Below, piece by piece: positions 57,879 through 64,000 of a stretch of 64,000 nucleotides of DNA. The notes below the pieces were generated by a model. The model saw only the letters and a program-made list of their open reading frames with translations. It had not been told where the DNA came from and did not search any database. Each line of letters starts with the position of its first letter. Position 1 is the stretch's first letter. The DNA is taken from NCBI GenBank assembly GCA_050945795.1, contig JBMNTP010000007.1, forward strand, positions 1 through 64,000, given 5' to 3'. A program made the position numbers and the translations under genes. Origin of the DNA: JBMNTP01 sp050945795 (GTDB lineage: Bacteria; Bacillota; Clostridia; Christensenellales; MGBC116941).

Positions 57879-59279
57879 TTAATACCCCAGTCCTACCGCC
57901 TTTGACAGCGCCCTTTGAGCCAGCGGCGCGGCGTTTCTGCCGCCCGAACCCGCATTTTCAAGCACCACCGCCACCGCCAAAGGATGATCCGACTCTTCAA
58001 TAAATCCTACAAACCAGGCATGCGAATTGGCTCCTCCCACCTCCGCCGTACCCGTTTTTCCGCAGACGGTAACGCCGTCAACCGCCGCCGACCTACCCGT
58101 GCCGCTTTTAACAACGCTTCTCATAAGCCCTTTTAGAGTATCCGCCTGGCTTTTAGAAAGCGGCGACGCCGCAACTCTTGCGGACGGCGTAACCGTTGAA
58201 AAGCCTTGTGAGCCTTCAACCTTTTTTAGCAGCCTCGGCTCCATCATGTCCCCTCCGTTTGCCACCGATGCCGCTATAAGACACATATGTAACGGCGAAA
58301 CGGTATCTTTATACTGCCCTACCGCCGACCACGCCAAATGCCCCTTTTCAGCCGTATATTCGTACTCGCTCATGCGCATCAAGACGTCCTTGAATACCAT
58401 TTCCTTATTAAAGCCGAAATCCTCCGCCGTCGACCTAAGCCGCGTACCAAGTTCTACGCCCAAAGATCCAAAATAGCTGTTGCACGATACCGTAAAGGCG
58501 GATAACAGTGTTTCGTTACCATGCGACTCGCCGTTATTATCGGTAAGTATATTGCCGTCAAAATCAACAGAGCCGGTACAGGTAAACGCCCTGTCTTCTA
58601 TTCCGCCTATGTTTTTAAGCGCCGACGCCGCCGTTATTATCTTAAATACCGAGCCGGGCGTATAGCGGCCCTGCGAAACTCTGTTTACTAATTCGCCATT
58701 GTCTTGCTGCTGCTCTCCTTCTTTGGGCGGCTTTATGGTAGACGGATCAAAGGCAGGCAGGCTTACCAGCGATATAATCTCGCCCGTCTTGTAATTCATA
58801 ACTACAACCGCGCCCCTCCTGCCGTCCATAGCGTCGTATATATGCTTTGACAGCTCAGAGTCGACAGTAAGGTATACATCGTCGCCCCTGCGCTTCCCTC
58901 CGGCTATTCCCTCATAAACCCTTTCAAAAACTCCGGTATTAAAACCGTAAAGGTAGTTTCCGAAAATAGTTTCAGCGCCGCCCGGCACCATAGCGTACTG
59001 CTCGCCTATAACATGAGCGTTGGCCAGCCTTAACCCCTTTGAATCGTTATAAAGCCTGTCTCCCGCATCGTTTGAATACGCCAGCTTTATGCCGTTCCTA
59101 TCCAAAACGCTGCCGGCTATTATGTTTCGCTTTTGCTCGGACAGCCGCGGATTGTACGGCGAAGAAAACCATTGCGAGCCGTATGTTGAAACGGAGTACG
59201 CCGAATATAGTATAAGCGATACAAACATCGCCGCGAATATAACTGTTATTATCCTTATATTCCTTCTTAGTTTATCCAT
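57879..59279 (-). CDS. Penicillin-binding transpeptidase (PBP, class B-like, short N-domain)
   Basis: 466 residues from ATG (TTG codons just upstream are possible). One N-terminal membrane helix (about 9-30), a reduced dimerisation domain, and a transpeptidase domain with SVFK (210-213), SCN (265-267) and KTGTAEV. It crosslinks peptidoglycan. The N-domain is short, as in mycobacterial PbpA and clostridial relatives that pair with a RodA/FtsW. It overlaps the FtsW gene by eight bases. FHA-FtsW-PBP is a known trio. Whether its role is elongation, division or sporulation is not visible. Confidence 0.92.
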   Translation of the reverse strand: MDKLRRNIRIITVIFAAMFVSLILYSAYSVSTYGSQWFSSPYNPRLSEQKRNIIAGSVLDRNGIKLAYSNDAGDRLYNDSKGLRLANAHVIGEQYAMVPGGAETIFGNYLYGFNTGVFERVYEGIAGGKRRGDDVYLTVDSELSKHIYDAMDGRRGAVVVMNYKTGEIISLVSLPAFDPSTIKPPKEGEQQQDNGELVNRVSQGRYTPGSVFKIITAASALKNIGGIEDRAFTCTGSVDFDGNILTDNNGESHGNETLLSAFTVSCNSYFGSLGVELGTRLRSTAEDFGFNKEMVFKDVLMRMSEYEYTAEKGHLAWSAVGQYKDTVSPLHMCLIAASVANGGDMMEPRLLKKVEGSQGFSTVTPSARVAASPLSKSQADTLKGLMRSVVKSGTGRSAAVDGVTVCGKTGTAEVGGANSHAWFVGFIEESDHPLAVAVVLENAGSGGRNAAPLAQRALSKAVGLGY

Positions 59280-60507
59280 CAGCAACAACGCTCCTGTCCC
59301 TCTCGTCGCTGTTCATAGTAGCCACAGCCTGAAGTATACCCATAAGCGCCATAGACGCTATCATACTTGAGCCGCCGTAGCTAATAAAAGGCAGCGTTAT
59401 ACCAGTAAGCGGAATAAGCTTTATTACCCCGCCTATTATTATAAAGCTTTGCAGCGTCAAAAGCGACGTGCAGCCAAGCGCCAAAAGCGCGTGGAACCTG
59501 TTTGACGCCCCGAGCGCTATTAGCGCACCGCGCACCACCAAAACAAGATAAAACGCCACCACAGCAAAGCCGAATATCATGCCGAACTCCTCGCATATAA
59601 CTGCGAATATATAGTCGGTGTGCCGCGCCGGAATGCTGCCTGGCGAGCCGTTGCCAAGCCCTAGCCCCAAAAAGCCGCCCGACGCTATCGCCATAAGCCC
59701 CTGCACAATCTGATAACCCTTGTTGCTATAATCGGCCCACGGGTTTTTCCACATCTCCACCCTTACCTTAACATGGTCGAATAAATGATATGATGCCACC
59801 GCTCCGACGCCCGCGGCTAAAAGACCGGCTCCGGTTAATAAAATATCGCTTGTAGCGGCATAAAACATTATAAGCACAGTGCCGGCGTACAATAGCGCCG
59901 CTCCAAGATCCCTTGAAACAACGAGTATCATAAGGCAAGCGCCGGTGAAGAGTATAATAGGCAGCAGTTGCCGCTTTTTTTGTACCCTCGAGAAACATGC
60001 CGCCGATATAAAGACCAGCGCCACCTTTACAAACTCGCTCGGCTGCAATGAAAAGCCAAATATATTAAACCAGTTTCTGGCCCCGCCCACCGTTCTGCCA
60101 AATACAAGGCTTGATGCGAGAAACACAAGGCTCAATCCCATAAGCCACCAAACCGATCCGTCCCATATAAATATTTTGCGGATTATAAGCATAACCGCCA
60201 TCATAACAACCATGCCAATAGCAAGAAAAACTATCTGCCGGTGCGCAATTGACGGCTCCAGCCGATACTGCACTATAAGCCCAACGCCGGCGAGAGTGTT
60301 CGATATTATAAGCACATATCTGTCGATGCCGCGAAACAGTGCCTTTAATATGCCGTATTGGAAAACCAAAAGCGCGCTCGATATTACTCCCATAACTATC
60401 GCCGCATAGTCAAAAGAGCCGCCTCGGAACGATAGCAGCGCGAACGCCGACAACTGAAACAATACTATGACCGTCAAAAGGCCGGCCGCGCTTGGCCTGT
60501 TCCTCAT
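59272..60507 (-). CDS. FtsW/RodA/SpoVE-family peptidoglycan glycosyltransferase
   Basis: 411 residues with about eleven or twelve membrane helices. SEDS proteins polymerise lipid II, working with a class B PBP. FGRTVGGARNWFNIFGFSLQPSEFVK (key loop), YQIVQGLMAIASGGFLGLGLGNG, PARHTDYIFAVICEEFG and PLTGITLPFISYGGSS are all present. The start overlaps the FHA gene by four bases and the end overlaps the PBP gene. Length and partner resemble RodA of the PbpA pair. Which SEDS type it is cannot be decided from the motifs. Confidence 0.92.
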   Translation of the reverse strand: MRNRPSAAGLLTVIVLFQLSAFALLSFRGGSFDYAAIVMGVISSALLVFQYGILKALFRGIDRYVLIISNTLAGVGLIVQYRLEPSIAHRQIVFLAIGMVVMMAVMLIIRKIFIWDGSVWWLMGLSLVFLASSLVFGRTVGGARNWFNIFGFSLQPSEFVKVALVFISAACFSRVQKKRQLLPIILFTGACLMILVVSRDLGAALLYAGTVLIMFYAATSDILLTGAGLLAAGVGAVASYHLFDHVKVRVEMWKNPWADYSNKGYQIVQGLMAIASGGFLGLGLGNGSPGSIPARHTDYIFAVICEEFGMIFGFAVVAFYLVLVVRGALIALGASNRFHALLALGCTSLLTLQSFIIIGGVIKLIPLTGITLPFISYGGSSMIASMALMGILQAVATMNSDERDRSVVADG

Positions 60508-60977
60508 ACCTGCTCCTCCTCATCATATTCTTCGTAGTCATAACCGTCGTAAAACTCGAAGCTTATTTCGCCCACCGTTATTATATCGCCGTTGTATAAC
60601 ACCTGCGGGCGATCGGCCGGTTCGCCGTTTACATATGTACCGGCAGCGCTTCCGGCGTCGTATACTATAAATTCTCCGTTTTTAAAGTATATAACAGCGT
60701 GCGTTCGCGATACTGTGTTAAACGGCAGAAAAACATCGCACTTTCCGGCGCTGCCTATTGTGTTTTCCATGAATAAAGGATAGCGCTCATCTAGCCATTC
60801 CTCCTCCGGCGCATCTATAATTGTTATAGTCGCTCCGCCCATGGCATGACGTTGCCCCCTGCCGGCGCCGTATTCGCTTATAGCGTTTAGCACCAGCCGC
60901 AAAAGTATATATAATATCATGGCTATGAACACATAGCGCATCACAACCGCAATTGTGCTGTAAAGCTCCTCGGGCAT
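60504..60977 (-). CDS. FHA-domain membrane protein
   Basis: 157 residues. An N-terminal membrane helix (about 10-32) followed by a short linker and an FHA domain (about 60-145) that binds phosphothreonine: GSAGKCDVFLPF, NTVSRTHAVIYF (SxxH core), IVYDAGSAAGTYVNGEP (the N-G motif) and NGDIITVGEISFEFYD. The C-terminus is a very acidic Asp/Glu/Tyr tail. First gene of the FHA-FtsW-PBP set. The FHA domain may read PrkC-type phosphorylation; this is inference. Confidence 0.9.
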   Translation of the reverse strand: MPEELYSTIAVVMRYVFIAMILYILLRLVLNAISEYGAGRGQRHAMGGATITIIDAPEEEWLDERYPLFMENTIGSAGKCDVFLPFNTVSRTHAVIYFKNGEFIVYDAGSAAGTYVNGEPADRPQVLYNGDIITVGEISFEFYDGYDYEEYDEEEQV

Positions 60978-61095
60978 AAAACAGTACGCTCCCCCGCCGT
61001 TTTCCTCAATTTTACCATAAACGCCGCTGCGTTAACATTCTTAAAGCAGGCGAAATATGTATTATACTTGCGAATGCAGTACCCACAGCGCCGCT

Positions 61096-62391
61096 TCAAT
61101 CTATAATATCAACTATATATTCCGGCACAACAGCATCGCCGTATCTAAACGCCGCCATCACTTTCTCAATAATAGCATTTGCCGCCTTCTCATCAGCCGC
61201 ATGCAGCACAGCCAAAGTCTGACCCTTAACTACCTCATCGCCCGGCCTCGCCTTAATCCATATGCCCGCCGCCGCATCTATGCTATCGCCTTTTTTGGCG
61301 CGACCCGCCCCAAGCTGCTGCGCCGCCTCTCCTATAATCAGCGCATCGACCGCCTCAATCCTGCCCGATGATTCCGCCTTTACCTCCGCCTTAACTCGGC
61401 TTTTGGGGAGCATCGAAAAATCATCAAGCGCGGCGGCGTTTCCGCCCTGTGCCGCCACCATACGCTTAAGCACATCATAAGCCTCGCCCGATAAAAGCGC
61501 CTCAGCCGCCCTTATTCGGGCTTTTTCAAGGCTTAATACGCCGCTAATTTCAAGCATATGCGCCGCCAACTCTAAAGACACCTCTAAAAGCGCGCCGCCC
61601 TCCTCGCCCTTAAGCACCATTACCGCCTCCATAACCTCTATGGCGTTTCCTACCGCGTTTCCGAGCGGCGCATCCATGCGGGTAATAAGCGCGCGCATTT
61701 TTCTTCCCGCCCTTTTGCCTATATCAACCATAGCCTTAGCAAGCATAACGCTTTGGCTTTGCGTTTTCATAAACGCCCCGCCGCCGGTTTTAACATCTAA
61801 AAGTATGGCATCGGAGCCGGAAGCCAGCTTTTTGCTCATAATGCTAGACGCTATAAGAGGTATGCTTTCAACTGTCGCGGTAACATCCCTTAGCGCATAC
61901 AGCGCTCCGTCAGCGGGCGCTAAATTGTGGCTTTGCCCCGCCACCGCCACTCCTACTTCATTAACTATTTTTGAAAACCTCTCGGCGCTTAGCAATACCT
62001 CAAAGCCGGGAATAGCCTCAAGCTTATCTATCGTGCCGCCGGTATGCCCAAGCCCCCGCCCAGACATTTTAGCCACTCGCCCTCCGCACGCCGCCACTAG
62101 AGGAGCTATTATAAGCGTTGTCGTATCGCCGACGCCGCCTGTTGAATGCTTGTCGCATTTTATACCTTCTATGCCGGATAAATCGGCTGTTTCTCCTGAA
62201 TCGGCCATGGCAATGGTCAGTTGAGCCGTTTCCTCGGCGTCCATGCCGTTTATATAGATGGCCATAAGCAGCGCAGAAAGCTGATAATCGGGTATTGAGC
62301 CATCCGCCGCTCCAAACGCAAAAAAGCGTATTTCGTCCTCACTTAGCCGCCGCCCATCCCGCTTTTTGGCAATTATATCGTACATCCGCAA
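61096..62391 (-). CDS. pdp: Pyrimidine-nucleoside phosphorylase
   Basis: 431 residues. It splits thymidine, uridine or deoxyuridine with phosphate. MYDIIAKKRDGRRLSEDEIRFF, KCDKHSTGGVGDTTTLIIAPLVAACG (phosphate and pyrimidine loops), SGRGLGHTGGTIDKLEAIPG, ASSIMSKKLASGSDAILLDVK, and a C-terminal barrel-sandwich domain. The start is TTG with GGAGGGG six bases upstream; an ATG two codons later is less well spaced. No deoxyribose aldolase or permease gene is next to it. Confidence 0.93.
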   Translation of the reverse strand: MRMYDIIAKKRDGRRLSEDEIRFFAFGAADGSIPDYQLSALLMAIYINGMDAEETAQLTIAMADSGETADLSGIEGIKCDKHSTGGVGDTTTLIIAPLVAACGGRVAKMSGRGLGHTGGTIDKLEAIPGFEVLLSAERFSKIVNEVGVAVAGQSHNLAPADGALYALRDVTATVESIPLIASSIMSKKLASGSDAILLDVKTGGGAFMKTQSQSVMLAKAMVDIGKRAGRKMRALITRMDAPLGNAVGNAIEVMEAVMVLKGEEGGALLEVSLELAAHMLEISGVLSLEKARIRAAEALLSGEAYDVLKRMVAAQGGNAAALDDFSMLPKSRVKAEVKAESSGRIEAVDALIIGEAAQQLGAGRAKKGDSIDAAAGIWIKARPGDEVVKGQTLAVLHAADEKAANAIIEKVMAAFRYGDAVVPEYIVDIID

Positions 62392-62473
62392 AGAAAGCCC
62401 CTCCCATGCAGTTTTTTATATTGTACCCTATATTGCTTTCTAGGAGCAACAAAAGCGGCGTTCCCTGTCTTGG

Positions 62474-62501
62474 TTGAAAACAGAGGCGCTATGTGTATAA
62501 T
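62474..62501 (+). promoter_or_regulatory. Sigma-A promoter for the chromate transporter pair
   Basis: TTGAAA (62474-62479), 16 bases, TATAAT (62496-62501). The leader is about 20 bases and contains AAAGGGGGT six bases before the ATG. Confidence 0.82.
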
Positions 62502-62529
62502 AAACGTAGTGCATCAAAGGGGGTACAAA

Positions 62530-63111
62530 ATGAAGCAAGCTAAAAAGAAGTCGGACCTTTGGCCGCTTTTTAAGATTTTCTTCACCGCCAGCGCCTTCAC
62601 ATTTACAGGCGCTATGGCTCTAATTCCGGTTATCAAAAAAAGCATAACCGAAACATACGGATATATGGATGAGGACAAGTTTCTTGAATATACTGCGCTG
62701 TCGCAGTCTTTGCCCGGCGTTATAACAATAAACCTCTCTATATTCGTAGGAAAGCATGTAGCGGGTATGCGCGGCGCTTTAGTCGCGGCTTTCGCGGCGG
62801 CGCTGCCGGCGTTTGTAACAATGCTTATAGTTACGGCCATAGTCGATATAATTCCGCAAGAAGGCATTATTGTCGGCATATTCAAAGGCATACGGGCGGC
62901 AAGCGCGGCGCTTATATTCGCGGCCGCTTATAGCTTAGGCAAAAAAGATATGCGCCATGCCTTTAATATAGCGCTGGCACTTGCGGCATTTGGCGCTATA
63001 GTAATACTCAATATAGGCGTTTTTCCGGTTATAATAGCGGCGGGAGTTGCCGGAATTTTATATAACGGCGTTATCAAAAAGGACAAGAATGAAAAGGAGG
63101 AAAGCAAATGA
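62530..63111 (+). CDS. chrA1: Chromate transporter, first short-chain subunit
   Basis: 193 residues. CHR-family membrane protein, about five or six helices, half-size form. Features: IFFTASAFTFTGAMALIPVIKK near the N-terminus, then LEYTALSQSLPGVITINLSIFVG, the family's conserved PG loop, and a Lys/Glu-rich cytoplasmic end. Short CHR proteins occur as pairs that form a heterodimer. The natural substrate in gut bacteria is uncertain (chromate or another anion). It overlaps the next gene by four bases. Confidence 0.88.
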   Translation: MKQAKKKSDLWPLFKIFFTASAFTFTGAMALIPVIKKSITETYGYMDEDKFLEYTALSQSLPGVITINLSIFVGKHVAGMRGALVAAFAAALPAFVTMLIVTAIVDIIPQEGIIVGIFKGIRAASAALIFAAAYSLGKKDMRHAFNIALALAAFGAIVILNIGVFPVIIAAGVAGILYNGVIKKDKNEKEESK

Positions 63112-63674
63112 ACATTATATTGCACCTGTTCTTCTCTTTCCTAAAGATTGGACTTATTGGCTTTGGCGGCGGCTACAGCATACTTTCAATAATACTCGCG
63201 GAATCCGCCTCGCTCGGGCTTACGATAGAGCAATTCGCTGACCTCAATGTTCTAGACCTCGTAGTACCAGGCCCTATAGCCATAAACTCGGCTACATATG
63301 TCGGCTATCTTTCAGGCGGCGTACTCGGCTCTATAACGGCAACAGTTGGCGTTTGTATAGCCAGCTTTATACTCGTTCCTATAATGATGTATTTTCTAAA
63401 TAAATATAAAGAAGCATCGGGGCTTAGAAATTTCCTTGCTGGCGTAAAACCCGCGACAATAGGACTTATAGCGGCGGCGGCGTTCGCTATAGCGATAGGC
63501 GTACTACAAACGGCTCCGGACTTTGCCGCCTTTATGCAAAACCCGTTTGGCTCAATATCTTATATTAGCGTAGGCATATTTATAGCGACGCTTGTCGCCA
63601 GCCTTAAGTTTGACGTAAATCCTATTCTCCTAACAGTACTCTCCGGCGTCGCCGGTGCCTTCCTTCTGGCTTAA
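63108..63674 (+). CDS. chrA2: Chromate transporter, second short-chain subunit
   Basis: 188 residues. The partner half of the CHR pair: IGLIGFGGGYSILSIILAE, FADLNVLDLVVPGPIAINSATYVGYLSGG (PGP loop) and about six helices. GGAGG lies before the ATG, which overlaps the upstream TGA as ATGA. Its last 14 codons overlap, tail to tail, the end of the ABC-F gene on the other strand. Confidence 0.88.
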   Translation: MNIILHLFFSFLKIGLIGFGGGYSILSIILAESASLGLTIEQFADLNVLDLVVPGPIAINSATYVGYLSGGVLGSITATVGVCIASFILVPIMMYFLNKYKEASGLRNFLAGVKPATIGLIAAAAFAIAIGVLQTAPDFAAFMQNPFGSISYISVGIFIATLVASLKFDVNPILLTVLSGVAGAFLLA

Positions 63675-64000
63675 AAGCCGAAGGGAGGCTTCTTCCTTCT
63701 TAGCCATTTTCTCTTCCCATTCTTCATACATACAGTCAGTTTCGGCGTCTATGGCGTCGGCCTCGGCTTGAAGCTGCATAAGCTTTTCATAATCGCTCTC
63801 GCCATACATAAGGCTGCGCTTTTTTTCGGCCTCCTGCTCTTTTTCGGCTATAGCCTCTTCCAGCCGCCTTATACTGCCCTCCAGCATCCTAACCGCCTGC
63901 GACAGCTCTTTTTGAAGTTGGTATCCGCTTATCTTCTTTACCCTCTCGCCGCCCTTTTCCGGCTCCTCAACAACACGCTTGGCGACATAATCATCATAAT
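63630..64000 (-). CDS. ABC-F family ATPase, C-terminal part (cut by window edge)
   Basis: The visible 123 codons are the C-terminal end of an ABC-F protein: YDDYVAKR (the segment after the second ATPase domain), a linker, and the ABC-F C-terminal coiled coil with LSQAVRMLEGSIRRLEEAI and DAETDCMYEEWEE, then an EGTGDAGEYC tail. ABC-F proteins act on the ribosome in translation or antibiotic resistance. The ATPase domains lie beyond 64000, so the subtype (for example Uup or EttA) cannot be assigned. Its stop lies inside the 3' end of the chromate transporter gene. Confidence 0.82.
   Translation of the reverse strand, partial: YDDYVAKRVVEEPEKGGERVKKISGYQLQKELSQAVRMLEGSIRRLEEAIAEKEQEAEKKRSLMYGESDYEKLMQLQAEADAIDAETDCMYEEWEEKMAKKEEASLRLLSQKEGTGDAGEYC

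Noticed and set aside
1..64000. Mobile elements, tRNA and rRNA genes.
   Set aside because: No transposase, integrase, terminal repeats, tRNA cloverleaf or rRNA segment was recognised by eye in the gaps; a tRNAscan or Infernal run could still find something short.

Overview
This window reads as chromosomal core DNA from an endospore-forming, low-to-mid GC Firmicute of the class Clostridia. The evidence is the gene order around priA/prkC/rsgA/rpe/thiN (the Bacillus/Clostridium arrangement), a SpoVM micro-gene at its conserved place next to thiN and rpmB, a PdaB-like polysaccharide deacetylase, RemA, YicC, a CIRCE/HrcA heat-shock operon, HPr kinase and PASTA-kinase signalling. Isoleucine is very often written ATA. 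A narrower assignment (for example a Christensenellales-like gut lineage) is only my impression. I see no prophage, integrase, insertion sequence, CRISPR array, rRNA or tRNA gene.

Layout. Almost everything is on the minus strand, so the text below runs from high to low coordinates within each operon. (1) 1-2500: asp23-fakA-recG (recG cut by the window edge), divergent from plus-strand rpmB. (2) 2970-17250: one long housekeeping operon yicC-remA-gmk-rpoZ-coaBC-priA-def-fmt-rsmB-rlmN-prpC-prkC-rsgA-rpe-thiN, ending in two small genes missed by a length cut-off: a 53-residue membrane protein and spoVM. (3) 17400-25850: yerC, pcrA-ligA, a tandem OB-fold SSB-like gene, pdaB and larB-larC. (4) 25900-28520: guaB, an OGG-type glycosylase and rpsU, each with a strong sigma-A promoter or a clear terminator. 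(5) 28650-39710: the CIRCE-controlled hrcA-grpE-dnaK-dnaJ-prmA-rsmE-mtaB-HIT run, preceded by lepA-hemW. (6) 39870-41630: a plus-strand pair, a CapA-like exported protein and a LUD-domain protein. (7) 41700-52070: icd and a SEC-C protein, a zinc-ribbon membrane protein, ddl, a membrane-anchored Mur ligase, an alpha/beta hydrolase, tsaE-tsaB-rimI, a YjbR protein, an amidohydrolase and a YitT protein. (8) 52070-56040: a tiny cysteine-rich protein with an internal duplication beside a 21-bp hairpin, a ROK glucokinase, hprK, a Cof phosphatase and a 128-bp tandem repeat. (9) 56045-62400: uvrC, then FHA-FtsW/RodA-PBP, and a pyrimidine nucleoside phosphorylase. (10) 62530-64000: a two-gene chromate transporter on the plus strand whose end overlaps, tail to tail, the end of an ABC-F ATPase gene.

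How the genes connect. PrkC/PrpC and the FHA-FtsW-PBP trio together suggest phospho-signalling to the cell-wall machinery, while ddl plus the Mur ligase supply the D-Ala-D-Ala stem. TsaE and TsaB make t6A, which MtaB then methylthiolates. RsgA, RlmN, RsmB, RsmE, PrmA, RimI, LepA, Def and Fmt give a strong translation and ribosome-maturation theme.

I do not see a clear new multi-gene system. The most worthwhile loci are the spoVM pair with a possible sigma-E promoter, the duplicated Cys-rich mini-protein, the 128-bp structured repeat, the Mur ligase with a membrane segment in place of the usual N-terminal domain, and the larBC pair with its His-rich LarC.
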